In this document: piece after piece, positions 33,776-47,126 of the stretch
Position numbering within the stretch: the first letter of the stretch is position 1
Layout of the letters: every line of letters begins with the position of its first letter
Source of the DNA: Macrophomina tecta
Taxonomy: Eukaryota; Ascomycota; Dothideomycetes; Botryosphaeriales; Botryosphaeriaceae
NCBI GenBank assembly: GCA_024180945.1
Contig: JAKSGN010000020.1
Coordinates: forward strand, 992,001-1,056,000
Direction of reading: 5' to 3'
Length of the DNA stretch: 64,000 nt
Translations under genes and position numbers: made by a program
Notes under the pieces: generated by a model
Seen by the model: only the letters and a program-made list of their open reading frames with translations
What the model was told of the DNA's origin: nothing
Database searches by the model: none

Positions 33776-36700
33776 AGGACTAGAGAGATAAATTACTCTA
33801 AGAGAAAGTACTACCTATTCTAGCAACACGATTACTAAAAATAGAAACTACTTTATTCTTTAATAGATGCTCGTGGCCTATAGAGTCCCTACCTGGCCGT
33901 ACCTAAGTAATTAGGATAAATACGGTTACTAGTAGTATAAAATTCCTAAGGGAACCTACTAGCAATGGGCATTTACTAATAGGCATTAACGTTATAAGGA
34001 TATTAACTCGGCGTAGTTAATATAAGTCTTATAGCGCGTCTCCCACCTATTAAAGCAATTAAATATTTAAAAGAAAAGAGGAGGAATTTATTAGAAACCC
34101 CTAAAACCCCTAAAAGGCTATAGGCTTTATTTAAATCTTTAGAGTTTATTATAAAGCCCTAAGCCTACTAGGACCTTATAAAAGGCCTAGAGTATATTAT
34201 TCTAAGTCCTAACGATAAGGGGACTTAAGAATAATAAGTTATTAATTATATTTAGCCTTAGGATACCTGGACCTAAGGATTAAAATATTTATTTTAAGCC
34301 GAACTTAAGTCCGTTATAAATAAGACTTCGGTATTACTTAGTACTATTATAAGGCTTACATTTTGCCTATAAATAGTACTAAAGTTATTATTAAATAGGC
34401 CGAGGAGAAAATCTTTTCTCCTAGCTAACTTATTCTTATTAGCCTTTAATCTATTATAAGGCTAATAAAATTATTTTATAGCTCTATTCTTTTAAGGAGA
34501 TTTAGGATAAGAAGCTATTCTAATAGATATAAGACCTACGCATTCTAGAAAAAGGGGGAACTCCTAGTATATAAGATATAAGGCATTCTATAAAGAACTA
34601 ATTAAGTATTTAATTAGATCTGTTATAAGGGGGTTTATATATCTATAAAATAGCCGATTCTATACTTAAAATTCCTAAGCTCTAAGGGAGCTCTAACTGG
34701 GATTTATAGTCTATTAGAATAGAATCTATCCTAATAGAAAAAGATTATTATAATATAATAACCTCTACGGTAACTAAACTAAGTTCTACCGAGGCTAAAT
34801 AAGCTTCTAAAGCATCCGCTTTAATTAAATTAAGCCTCGGTGACGGCCCTTTATTGCAAACTAAAGGTATAAAAGATTCTAAAGAACTATAGATGGCTCT
34901 AAAGAATCTATATAAGCTGTATAGCTTTAGTAGCGAGTTCCTTATTATAAAGGAACTAATTAACACTACGTTAGCCAGAAAAAAGGGGAATCTAGAAGCG
35001 TATTTATAAGAAATAAAACGCTTAACTAATACCCTTATCTCTAGGAATATCCGGTTATTAGATAAGTTTATAGCCAGTTTAGTATTAAGTAATCTATCTA
35101 AGGATTACGAGTAAACCGTAGCTATAATTATATAGCAAATTCGATCCTCTAATAACTTAGTATTAGAGGATATCTTTGTATAATTAATAGACAAAGGGTG
35201 CCGGCTTAAAGGTAATAGAACCTTTAATAAACTAGAAGATAAAGATGTAGAAATATCCCTTAATACGTCTAAATTTAATAAAAAGGGCCCTAAAGCTAAG
35301 TATCTATAGTATAATAAATCTAGCTATAAGAAAGATAAATACTAGGTAAAGTACCTATATCTAAAGCCGGATAATAATAAAAAGAATAGCTATAATAAGT
35401 AGTCCATAAATAATATAAATAATAATAATAAGAAAAATGATTCTAAATTAGAATCGAGCCTTATAACTAAAGAATTCCTTAAGAAATATATTCTTAATAC
35501 TAAGGATAGTAAGTCTTAGATTCTAGATTCCGGAGCTACTATATATGTTTATGCTTATCTAGATCTATTTAAGAAGTTAAATAATACTCCTATAGCTATT
35601 AAATAGGGCAAGGGCAATAGCTAAATAAAGGCTAAGAAAGTAGGTTATATAAATATCTACTTCCTAAATACTAATAAAAAAGCCCGGATAAATGACGTTT
35701 TATTAGTTCCGGAAATAGGAGTTAACCTACTTTCTCTTACTAAGATAGTAGAGAAAGGCTTTAAGGTTAATTTTAAGCTAAATCTATTCGAGATTTATTA
35801 CCCTAGTAATAAGTTATTTGCTAGGGGGACTTATATAAACGGCTTATCTATTTTAAATCCTAAGTATCTAGACTATGCTACGGGTAATATTAAGCCCATA
35901 TATACTACTATATATGGCATAAGCGTCTCGGGTATATAGAAAATAAAGCCCTAGAATACCTTCCTAAGGTTATAGAAGGAACTACCCTAGAAAATAATAA
36001 TAATCTAAAAATAAAAGACTATAAAGTCTATATTAAGTCTAAGATAACTAGGAATATAAGCAAGGTTCCTAGTACTAAAGCTAAGAACTATTTAGAAACC
36101 GTTTATCTAGATATAGGCGGTCCTATTAAGCCTATAACTATATAAGGTTTTAGGTATTACTTAACTTTTCTAGACAATACTACTAGTTATCTAGAACTAG
36201 AGCTATTAAAGTCTAGAGAAGCCCTTGCTAATTATCTAAAGAACTTTATTATTAGGGCTAAAAATTAGTCTAATAATAAGGTAAAGAGGCTCTATTTTAA
36301 TAATAAGTTTAAGTTAAAAGAAATAGATAATCTAGCTAAAGAAAGGGATATTATATTAACCTATTCGGCTCCGTATATAAAAGAGTAGAATAGAAAAGCC
36401 GAACGGGTAAATAGAACTTTATTTAATAAGGTACGGGCCTTATTAATAAATAGTAATCTTCCTAGGAAGTACTAGGGAGAGGCGCTCCTAGCCGCTACTT
36501 ACTTATATAATAGAACTCCTAATAGTTCTATTAATTATTAAACCCCCTTCGAAGCTCATTATAAAAGAAAGCCAAACCTAGAAAATATAAAAGTATAGGG
36601 CTTATTATATTATAAAAAGAGCCTAAAGAGCTAGTAACTAAGCTAGACTCTAGGGCTACTAAGTAGTATTTAATTAGTTATGGCTCGAACTAGTATAAAC

Positions 36701-38735
36701 TACTAGACCTAAATACTACTAAAATTATCTAGGCTAGAGACGTTATAATCCTTAAAAATAGATTCTATAAAGACCTAATAACGGACGAGGAATTAATTAT
36801 AGAAAACGAGCTAGAGTTAGAAGATAACTAATTAAAAAATAATTTATATTCTAATCTAAACGAGGATTTAACTACTAATCCTTGTAATAATATAGAAGAA
36901 AATACTAGTAAAGAAAATAGCTAGAAGAGCTTCTATAAAGATCTACTAGAGGCTACTTATAATATTAAGCTAGAAGAATATATACCTATTAGCTATAAAG
37001 AGGTCCTTAATTATCCCGAAAAAGACCTTTATTTAAAGGTAATATAGGATAAATATAACGGTCTAATTAAGGCCGATTATTAGTAATTAGTTAAACTATC
37101 TAAAGATGTACCTATTCTTAAAAAATATTAGGTTTTAACTAAAAAATACAAGGCCGATAGGACTTATATTAAATATAAAGCTAGATAGGTAGTTAAAGGC
37201 TTTATATAAGAGTTCGGAGTTAACTATAAAGAAACTTTTACTAATACTACTAAGCCTATAATGTACCGGCTTCTACTAGTTATTATAGCACGCCTCGGCT
37301 AGTATATTTACTAATAGAATATAAAATAAGCCTTCTCTAATACTCCCTTAAAAGATACGGTTTATATAGAGCAACTATATAGCTTTAATAAAGGAAAAAG
37401 ACTAGTTTATTTATTAAACTAAGCCCTATACGGTTTAAAATAATTAGTAAGGGAATAGTAGTAGTATTTAACTACTATACTAGTTAAATACGGCTATAAT
37501 CCTCTAATAAGTAATACGGCTATCTTTATATATAAAGATAAGTTTATTATCTTAGCCGTTTAGGTAGACGATATTCTTATATTTACCTAATCGGAGACCT
37601 ATTTAAAGGAGCTATATAAATAGCTTACTAATACTAAACTAGAAGTATCGGACCTAGGTAAAGCAAGAAAGATTCTAGGCGTCGAAATTAAGTATTCTAA
37701 AGACGGCCTAGAACTAAATTAACACGGTTTTATTAATAAAATACTTAATAAATTTAATAAAACCAGAGTAAAACCTAGGAAAATACCTCTTTTCTTAGGT
37801 CTATCTCTAGAAAGATCTATAAAAGAAGCTCCTAAAAACTTACTAAAGGTCTACTAATAAGAAATAGAGTCTCTTATATATTTAACTATATTTACCTAAC
37901 CGGATCTAGCTTATCTAGTTAATTACTTAGCTAGATTTATAGTATTTCCTATATTAGAATACTATAAAGCCTTTAGCTATCTATAGGGCTATATAAAAGA
38001 AATGCAGAATTATAGCCTAAAACTAGATCTAGTTAATTAATCCGAACCCCTATCTATAGAAGGCTATAGTAACTCGGATTAGAGGGGTAATTTAACTAGA
38101 AAATTAACCTCGGGTTATATATTTACTATAGAATAAGGCTAAAATAAAATAGCACTAAGCTAGCTATCTAAACTATAAAAAACCATAGCTATAAGTAGCT
38201 ACGAGGCCGAATATATAGCTTATAAGAAGATAGTAAAAGAACTTCTTTATATAAAGAATATTCTTAAAGAAATGCCTTCCTATATTAAAAGCTTATTTAA
38301 ACCGGTTAAATATATATATACGGATAGCTAATCGGCTATAGAACTAGCTAGTAATTCCTTATATTACGCTAGAACTAAATATATTAATATAAGATACTAT
38401 TTTATAAAGAACTATATAAATAAAGGAGAAATAGAACTTTACTACTTTTTTACTAAGTCTCTTATTACTAATAGACTAACTAAGCTAATTAATAGTCCTA
38501 AATAGTAAGAACTTCTAAAGAATATCGGCCTTATAAAGTCCTAGTAATAGTCTTTATAAAAGACTAAAAAGAAGACCCTATATATATCTAATAAGTAGAT
38601 AATAGATTACTTACTATAAGTCTAATTATAAGGGTACTAAATTACTTATATCTACCTATATACCGGTTCTAAATTGTATAATAAACTGGATATAAAATCG
38701 AAATTATAAATCCCTTACAACGCTTATAAAAGCTT
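33776..38735 (+). pseudogene. RLC-A gag-pol, RIP-inactivated
   Basis: The copia polyprotein is still legible, mostly with Trp, Gln and Arg codons turned into stops. Gag of the UBN2 type covers about 34670-35200 (SNWDL-like start with a stop, ESILIEKDYY). A zinc-knuckle and linker region follows. Protease ILDSGATIYV is at about 35518-35550. Integrase core spans about 36080-36540 (YLDIGGPI, YYLTFLDNTTSY, ERVNRTLFNK, ATYLYNRTPNSS). RT spans about 37000-37750, with VDDILIF at 37563-37583 keeping both catalytic Asp residues. RNase H is about 38040-38450 (EGYSNSD, SSYEAEYIA, ARTKYINIRYYFI). The enzymes would copy RNA to DNA and integrate it. Many stops make it dead. Confidence 0.92.
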
Positions 38736-38744
38736 AGGGGGGTA

Positions 38745-39355
38745 TATTAAATATTAATAAGTAAGCTTATATAAGTATAGCTTATTAATATATTACCTTA
38801 GGTATTAGAATACTATCTAAGGTATATAATAAATACACCTTAAAGTTATAGCAGTGGTAAACTACGGTAGTAAACCACAGTAGTAAACTAAGGTAGTAAA
38901 ATTCGCTACCCCACTTTACTAACTAATAACTAAACGGGTATAGCCCCTACTAAAATTCCTTTTATATATTATAAAAGTTTAATTATTTCCAGTTATTACG
39001 ATATAAAAATTATATAAAATAGATAAGAATTAGGGCTAGAATCTTATTTCTTATAAATTATCCTTAATAGATTTCTAATACGGTATATCTAGAAGAATCT
39101 ACTTATATAAGAAATAAGTATATATAAAGAGCTCTAGATAGTATCGTAGTTTCGTTCTTTAAGACGCGTAATACTAAAAAATAAGATATAAGCTAATAAA
39201 AGCTTTATTCTATCTTTTACTTTCTCTCTTATTCTTTTTTATTAAATCTTTTATCTACTTCTCTCTTAGAGAATTATCTCCTTTCGACTACTTACTAGGC
39301 TATATTATTTATAATATAGCTTAGTAATTCTCTACCCAAGCCTTAGCACTTTACA
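38745..39355 (+). repeat. RLC-A 3' LTR
   Basis: 611 bases, preceded by the polypurine run. Differences from the 5' LTR look like C/T and G/A transitions, so RIP, not age alone, accounts for the divergence. Confidence 0.92.
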
Positions 39356-39968
39356 AAATAGCCTTAAGAAAAAATAATATATATAAACCTAGATAAAATA
39401 GTAGTAAAAGCCTATATAAAAATAATATCTATATAATATAATAAAACTATAAGAATATCGACTAGACTAAATTTTTATAAAAAAAGAAAGTTTCTAAGAA
39501 AAGAATTATAAATCTTAGAAACTAGCTTTAGACTAAGAGAAATAAATAAAAAAAAGTTAAATAACTTATATAATTTAAGAAATAATAGTCTAGTAGTATA
39601 ATACTTTCTTAATTAATATAAAAATTAGATTCTAGAAAATAGGCCTTAGCACCTAAATTACGTAAAACCTACTAAGCTTACTAAATAATAAAAAATTATA
39701 ATTATTCTCTACTATCTATAAATTAATATAACTTTTATATAATATATAGATACTTTTTAGATAGTATCTTAATCTTTATAGTTAACTTAAAGTTTTAATA
39801 TAATACTATTAGAGATAATAAGCCTAATATATACTATATACTAATATATTATATAATTACTATTATTATTTTAATTTTTTATTTTTTTCTTATTTTTTAA
39901 AATAAATTCTTTAGCTATCTAATTCTACTAAATAATTTTAAAGTCTAGTAGAAGAGGCTACTATTATA
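39356..39968 (+). repeat. RLG-R LTR lacking its first part
   Basis: Corresponds to about base 130 to the end of the LTR, ending GAAGAGGCTACTATTATA. It overlaps by some 550 bases with the piece left of RLC-A (32491-33150), so the two pieces are not the two halves of one LTR. Confidence 0.8.
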
Positions 39969-40239
39969 TTTATAATAAAGTAAAGCTATTTTTAAAATTT
40001 TTAAAAATACTATAGCCTGAGTTACTTTTATATAAGATAATACTTAGGCTATATTTTTTTAAAATTAAACTAATTTTCTTAAAAAGACTTATATTTAATT
40101 AGATATAAATCTTTTAGTTTTTAATATTAGATTTTTCTTTTATTTTTATATATTTTTAAGCTCTTTTTTTTTAAAGTACTTATTATAAGTTTTTTAACTA
40201 TTTAGTAGCTATACTAGCCCCCCGCGTTAGACTCTAAAT
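39969..40239 (-). other. Family T internal region, minus copy, truncated
   Basis: The reverse complement of the start of the T internal region at 10147-10430. It includes the palindrome copy at 40085-40112 and, next to the LTR, CTAGCCCCCCGCG, a piece that escaped RIP. It is cut off on the left by the RLG-R LTR end at 39968. Confidence 0.7.
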
Positions 40240-43200
40240 TTATTAATAAAAGAAATACTTTATAAAAAAGCGTCTAGTAAGCTAAAAAGTAAAGATAACT
40301 AAAATTATATAAAAGATAAAAAGAAATAAAAAAAGAGTTTAAAATAAATTTATTATATAATATCTTATAGGCGATTAAATAGAGTAATAAAATTAAAAAA
40401 ATTTATTTAAAAGAAAAAGAATTACTACTTCTATATATTTTATAAGTATACTATAAAGTAGTATTTAAATATTATTATTTCTTTTTTATTTTAAAAATTA
40501 TTCTATTTTATTTTATACTAGTAAACGTTATTTATTAAACTCTTTTATTAAATTAATTACGTGTATTTTACTTTTAATAGTGTTTTAGATTTAGTTATAT
40601 CTTATACTCGTTGCACACCTGTCTTAGTAGGTAAGTAAGTTATATACCCATTTCACCCTAGTAGGTAGGATAGGTATAAGGAAAGCCCATACGGCCTCCC
40701 TCTACTAGATATGCTAATTCATCCCATTTACTATTAAATAAGCCGTCACACTACTTATTCTAATAGTTATAAGCCCGGGTGCGTCTTAGGTATCTTTCGT
40801 ATTCTAAGCTATTCTCCCTAGTATCTTATTATACTATTCCGAGCGTTCCGTAGCATCCGGACGTTTATTCTTGGTATTCTTTTACTATACGTATTTTATA
40901 ACAGAGGACTTTAGTTGCCTTCTATAACACGCCTTTTTTATTACCTAAAGCGCAGCACTTTCCCACTGCCTTAGAGTAATACTTTTAAGTAAACGGCTTA
41001 TTTATTAGCCTTATACCTATTACCTACTTTAGTAACTTACCTGTGCCTCCTTTAGCATATAATACGACGCAACGTAATACTACGCTATAACGTCTTCTAA
41101 ACCTATCGTTGTCTTAAAGACAGCTAATAATTAGGATAAATAATACTTTATTATCTAATCACGAGCTAAGAAATACGAGATATTCGACTATATCGACCTA
41201 TTGAAGCCATCGAAGCCTTCTTAACCAAGCGAGCTAGCTAAGATTCCAGAGCTACTAGTCTCTAATCTAAACTAATAAAGAGCCTAGGAGCGCTATAAAA
41301 TATAAATTAGAGCTCGTAAAAGGGACCTATCTAAGTATAAGAAGCTTAAAAAGAAGATTAATAATCTATTAACGATTATTAAGGACTTAGTAAGTCTATT
41401 ACTACTCCTAATTCTAAAGAAGCTTAGGGGCGATTCGCACCCCTATTCTTAGCTTATAGCGCTTAAGGCGCGGCTCCAGCTAATAAGAGAAACTTAAGAG
41501 GAACTTATTATTAATAAGCTTCACTAGCTTGAGAAGCCTCTAAGTAGCTAAAACATTAATAAATAGCTTTTATAATAGAAAGAGACTCTGTTTAAGGTAA
41601 AAAAGCTCGAACTTCTAGAAGTTATAGGTAATCGAGGTAAGATCGCCTTTCTTAAGGCGCTTACCCCTCTTAATACCCATTAGGCCTTAACCTATAAGAT
41701 TAAGCTATAGTATAATAAGCTTAATAGGTCGCTTTATAAAATAATTATCGACTACCAAAACTACTTACGCTAGAATACGGCTAAGAATCTGAAGGCTACT
41801 AAAGTAGCCTTTACTACTTTACTAAGGAATAAGAAGTAGGAAAGAAAGCTACCCTTCTACTTATATAGCGAGAATTACTTCTACTATATATATAGATATT
41901 ATAATCCAGAGGCTAGACTAGCAGATTAGATACTAAACCAGGAGGTTTAAGATAAAGTTAATAAGGCACTCGAGGATCTATAGATTAAGAAAAAAGTTAA
42001 ACGCTCTATTAAACGGTTTAAAAATAGCTAAAATCACGGCTAAAGCTAAAAGAAGCAGAACAACGCTCCTTAAAAAAAATAAGAGCTAAAACTAGGCAAA
42101 GAAGATAAGAAAATATTATTTTTTCTAGCTATAGTTACCTTATTATTTAATATATAACGTATTTTAAGGCCTACAACGCTTAATCTCTTATAGATTACCG
42201 ATACTAGCACAATATACCATATCTATAATTAGTACATAAAGAATCGCTATACTAAAACAAGGAACGCAGGGCTAGATAACTATATTATATTAGAAAACTC
42301 TACAGTTAAGATCGAGTCATTTAGTAAGGCACTAGTATATACTACTAACTATAAGGGCCTACGCACTATTAAGCTTATAGACGTGGCCTACGTACCCTCG
42401 TTTATAATAAACCTCGTCTCTATTGCTAAGGCAAGAGAAAAGGGAATTAAGTTAGATATAGAACGCATGTGCCTCTACTTAGAGGACTTTATTATAGCCT
42501 ACCTAACCTTCGCTTAAAACTACTTCTTTATGGAATATAAGGAAGTAGATAAACCATTAGCTATAGTATTAAACGTTGCTAATCGCTCGTTACCAGCTAT
42601 ATAATGGTATAAAATCTTTATATACGTAGGCTAAAGAGCTATTTAAGCCTTGCTATAAGCGGTATAAGGAGCTATAATTACCGATTAGTAGCTATCTAAT
42701 TACTATAATATATACGCTCGCACTAAAATATACTAGCAGATCTCACGATCTATATAACTAGAGAAATTATTAGAAGAAGCATTCTTTCGAGTCTTATTTA
42801 ACTTAATATATATAACACGAGCTAATAATAACTACTAATAGATTACGTATCTTAAATACGCTTCTACTAAATTTACTTTTACGGTTACTTACGTAACTAA
42901 GGATAAGTGTACCTAACACCTTCTTAATATTATCTAAATAATTAAGATAAGATTTGGCAAATCAGTAGCCTTTCTTAGATTAGATAGAGAAGTATCGCTT
43001 ATATAAGCCTTTAAGCAGCAGCTTAAGCAGTAGAAAGTTATTTATAAAGTATTAGCTCCGTATATTCCTTAGCAGAACGGCGCATCAGAGCATTTAGAGC
43101 ACTTAATTATTATTAAAGTAAGATTATTGCGAGTTAGTGCTAACCTACCTAAATACCTATAGCCTAAAATTATTAAGGCAGTAGTCTATATCCATAATAG

Positions 43201-45832
43201 AACTCTAATAAAGCGCTACTATTAGGAAACGCTATTTAAGCGTGTCTATAGTAAGAAGCTAAAAGTAGCTTACTTTTGAGTTTATAGCTATAAAGCCTAC
43301 TTACTACTAAAGAACATTCTATATAGTAATAAGCTAGATGAACGTGTCCTTATCGGATATTTAGTTAGATATAACTCTACTAATATTTATAGAATCTAGC
43401 ATCCTCTAAAGGACCGAGTAGTACGCTTAAGAGACGTTACCTTTAATAAATCTAGTAAGTTCTCTCTAGAGGATCTAGAAAAGATACTCGCTCTGTAATA
43501 GTAGGAGTAAAATTAAGAGTAAGAGATAGTTATTCCTCGTATTATGCTTTATAAGAAGGATATTATCTCCTTAGATTAGGATTCTAAGGTCTTCTTTAAC
43601 CTTAGTAATAAGCCATCACCGGCTCTAATTTAATTAACTTAAGAAACTCTAGAGACTTAAGATAGCCACCTAGGCGCCTAAGTATAAGAAGTATAACTGA
43701 ATTATCTACTAAGCCCTTTAGAATTAACTAGTGAAGGCCTAGCACGCGAATAGTATACGAAAAGTAGCCTATAAGCAGGCTCAATTTATAATAAACAAAC
43801 ACTAGATTCTTTAGATTATATATTACTAGATCGATCTACTCTAGTCCAACAATAAGCCTCTTAAGGCCTAGGGGGTGAAGATTAATAGAATTAATAATTA
43901 CGAGAACTCGGCTAGCTTATACTAGTCTAATACGAGAATCTATCTAATCTAGGCGCCGCTAGAGGAAACCGTACCCTAAGAGAACGTAATATCGCAGCAG
44001 ATATTAATCTAAACCTAATTATCCACGGATTAAGGACTCACAACTCACGTAAAGATACGTATATTACGTTAATTTATAATAATATATTTAGTTACTAAAT
44101 GCTGTTTACGTCTTTTCTCGTATCTTTCCAGGAATCTACTATAGTAAAAGCGTAAGTATCGCCTATAGGCCTACTACGTATTTACCGAGATTAACTACTA
44201 CCTAAACCTCGTTTCTACAAGGACATCTTTAACCACCTAATAAAAACCTACCTACTGGAGGTAATCCAAACAGAACTCTAGGAACTTTAGAGTAAGGGGG
44301 TGTGGGAGATAGCGGCACTTAGTAAAGCGAAAAGCCTTAATAAGGACGTAATACTACTTACCTAGGTATTTAAGTATAAGCTTAATGAACACGGCTGGCT
44401 TACTAAGGTTAAGGCACGTATCTATATAAGAGGAGACCTTTAGGCTACTTAGTAGGATACTTATATAGCTACCCTTGCCTTTCGGATTTTCCGAGCCCTA
44501 ATTGCCATAATCTGCGCTTTTAACTTAGAAATACGCTAGTACGACGTTATAAACGCATTCCCTTATGTTCTACTTAAGGAAAAGATATACTATCGACCTC
44601 TAGAAAGACTAAAGCTTAAATAAGGCTAAATCCTTTGTTTACTTTGAGCGCTTTATAGCCTTAAGAAGTTACTAGCTCTCTAGTAACGGTACTTCTATAA
44701 ATCCTTAGAAGAGCTTGGTTTAACTTAGGTACCTAATATCCCTTACCTATACTTAAATAATTGCCTGTTTGTCTTCTTCTTTGTAGATGACGTTATTATA
44801 GTATACTATAAGCGAGATGAACCTTTTATAAACGCTTTCTAAGAAGACCTACTTAAACGCTACGAGATAAGAATTCTAGGAGAAGCATAATAGTTCCTAG
44901 CCTTACGCATTATAAGGAACCGAGAGTAGAGGCTCTTATAGCTCTTCTAGGAATTATATATCTCTAGCCTTATTACTCGCTATGGTATTAGTAAAAATTA
45001 CTTTTCTTTAACACCGCTTCCTTTAGATAAAGTGCTTTAAGCGAACCAAGGTACGTACATAAGCGCGTAAGACATTTACCTCTATTAAAGTAGAATTAGC
45101 TTAGTATAATTTACGGCCACTAGTATAAGAATAGATATTGCGTACGTTTGTTCCGTACTATTATCTTACCTTACTAATTCGTCTCCTCGCCACCTTAAGC
45201 TCTCCTAAAGACTTCTTAGCTATTTAGTAGGAACTAAGAAGCTCGCCTTATTCTTTTAGAGTAACTATAAGGACGAAAACAATATCTTTACTATTAGTAG
45301 TAATATAGCATTTACTAATAATCCGGACACGCGCCGTAGCTACTAAGGCTCGATTATTACTATATTTGGAGTAGCTATTAATTAGAAGGCTATTAAGTAG
45401 CCTACTATTATAACTTTAACTACCAAAGCCGAGTTTCTTACCTTATTAGAAGCCGCTAAGTAATACTTCTAGTAAAAACGCCTTTTTAGAGAAGTATAAT
45501 TCGATCTAGGCCACTAAATTAAAATATAATATGATAATACGCAAACGCTTCGGCTTATATAGAAAAGCATTAGGAAGCTCAATACTAAGCTACGTTATAT
45601 AGATATTTACTACTATTGGCTGCGCTAGGAAGCCTAAGTAGGCAACATTTACCTTTAGTAGACGCCTATAGTAGTAATATTAGTAGACGGTCTTACTAAA
45701 GCCCTACCTCGCTAAAAGCACACTTATTTCGTTACGGCTATTAGACTTTCCCTACTCCACAATTAGCAGTCATTTATTTATATTATTTTATAAAATAAGG
45801 CGCAACCCTTATAGCTTACTTAAGCTAACAGA

Positions 45833-45860
45833 GGACTTATACCTAAGTAGATATAAGTCT
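45833..45860. repeat. Inverted repeat shared with family T (RLC-B copy 1)
   Basis: GGACTTATACCTA, AG, TAGATATAAGTCT: 13-base arms around a two-base centre, with one G/A mismatch and a G-T type end pair. It lies between the pol end and the 3' LTR. The partner in RLC-B copy 2 (57694-57719) has perfect 12-base arms. Confidence 0.88.
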
Positions 45861-45909
45861 TCCCTAACCCTTTTAGTACTTATATATATTATCCTTATAT
45901 TACTTATAT

Positions 45910-45959
45910 ATTCTCTATACTATAAGCAAGCAGTACCGCTTACTTATAGTATAGAGAAT
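45910..45959. repeat. 22-base-pair hairpin before the 3' LTR of RLC-B copy 1
   Basis: The arms 45910-45931 and 45938-45959 are reverse complements with one mismatch around a six-base loop (AGTACC). The same structure is kept in copy 2 at 57594-57643. It lies about 140 bases upstream of the 3' LTR, after the last pol motif. Confidence 0.92.
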
Positions 45960-47126
45960 GCGTTTTATTATTTCTTTTAATCTTAGAAATTAACCGCCTA
46001 CTTTAAGCGAGTTTATAAGTTTAATACTTACCTAGTTATTTGTTTTACTCTTATTTCTTTTTATCACTTACTCCCCAAATAGGCAGTACGTGAAGGGGGT
46101 ATATTAGATTAATTACGTATATTTTACTTTTAGTAGTATTTTAGATTTAGTTATGTCTTATACTCGTTGCACACCTGTCTTAGTAGGTAAGTAAGTTACA
46201 TACCCATTTTACCCTAGTAGGTAGAATAGATATAAGAAAAGCCCGTACGGCCTCCCTTTACTAGACATGCTAATTTATCTTATTTACTATTAAATAAGCC
46301 ATTATACTACTTATTCCAACATCTTTTTTAATAAGAATTATTCTATTTTATTTTATATTAATAAATATTACCTATTAAACTTTCTTTTAATAAGAGTTAT
46401 TATTATGAACCCTAGAGAATAAGGGCTTTATAACCCTACGAATAGAAAGCCTATATGAAAAAAGATACTATAAAGACTAAGAATTCTTATAAATAATAGA
46501 GCTATATAGCCGGAACATCTATATAGAAAAACTAGCCTTAAGAAAAGACGGTATATATAGCCCTAAGCTAAATAGTAGCGAAAGTCTATATAAAAATAAT
46601 ACCCGCGTAGTATAGCGACTACTCGAAAGAATAGTAGAACTAAGTTCCCGTAGAAAAAAAATATCTATAAAGAAAGAGTATAGATCTAAAAAACTAACTT
46701 TAGATATAAGAAATAAATAAAAGAATATTAAATATATTATTTACTTATTAAAATAAAAGTATTACACTGCTACTCTTTCTAGGGGAGGTTAGGTATATTA
46801 TTAGATAGCGTAGGCTTTTAGGGGGCCGTAGCGGTAGATAGAAAAGAATTATAAGTAGTATTAGAGTAAGAATTAATTAATAAGTTAACTATAAAGGTTC
46901 TATCTACTAGTAATAAATATAGATTATATATATTAATCTAGTTAGCTATTTATTAGCCGGAGGTATAGTGTTATTTAGCTAGTAGGCTAGCTATTAGCCG
47001 GGAATATATACTAGAGGTTATATAGTTTAGCTAAGAAGGCTTAGAATAGTACTAGATAATTTAATAATATTCTTTTTATATCGCTTCTATTATTTCTACT
47101 ATATTTCTCTTTTCTAGATTATAATA

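Larger units (their letters stand above)
33151..39355 (+). mobile_element. Ty1/copia element RLC-A, full length, RIP-inactivated
   Basis: LTRs are 33151-33761 and 38745-39355, both 611 bases, ending TGTTA/TATTA and TTATA/TTACA. A primer-binding site follows the first at 33762, and a purine run AGGGGGGTA (38736-38744) precedes the second. Order within is gag, protease, integrase, RT, RNase H, which defines copia. The flanks AAATC and AAATA match only 4 of 5, and the RLG-R LTR sequence overlaps on both sides, so the present junctions probably arose by recombination. Confidence 0.94.
40781..46091 (+). pseudogene. RLC-B copy 1 gag-pol, stop-interrupted
   Basis: Copia order is readable. Gag covers about 41090-42110, with a Cys-poor zinc-finger-like end near 41860-41930. 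Protease (ITDTSTIYHI) lies near 42195. The integrase C-terminal side is at about 43076-43500 (QNGASEHLEHL, VVYIHNRTL, DERVLIGYLVRYNS, VVRLRDVTF). RT is at about 44210-45050, with FVDDVIIVYY at 44780-44809. RNase H is at about 45240-45720 (FTNNPDTRR, LTTKAEFLTLLEAAK, DGLTKALPR). Stops recur at Trp, Gln and Arg positions. Both RT Asp residues survive. I see no continuous frame longer than a few dozen codons. Confidence 0.88.
40546..46321 (+). mobile_element. Ty1/copia element RLC-B copy 1, full length
   Basis: LTRs 40546-40765 and 46102-46321 are each 220 bases and flanked by TCTTT at 40541-40545 and 46322-46326. The half-tRNA-type primer site AGTTATAAGCCCGGG begins at the last LTR base (40765), and the purine run GAAGGGGG precedes the 3' LTR. 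The sequence retains more C and G, and more CA and TG, than RLC-A, so RIP is moderate. A second copy lies in opposite orientation at 57232-63022. Confidence 0.95.
40240..46400 (-). repeat. Family T LTR, split by RLC-B copy 1
   Basis: The T LTR (minus orientation) occupies 40240-40545 and resumes at 46327-46400. TCTTT is duplicated around the inserted RLC-B. TARTAAACGTTAT-type units of the tandem array lie on both sides. It is cut by an RLG-R LTR starting at 46401. Confidence 0.7.

Noticed and set aside
34748..34966. A 72-codon minus-strand frame
   Set aside because: It is antisense to the RLC-A gag region, which is legible on the + strand.
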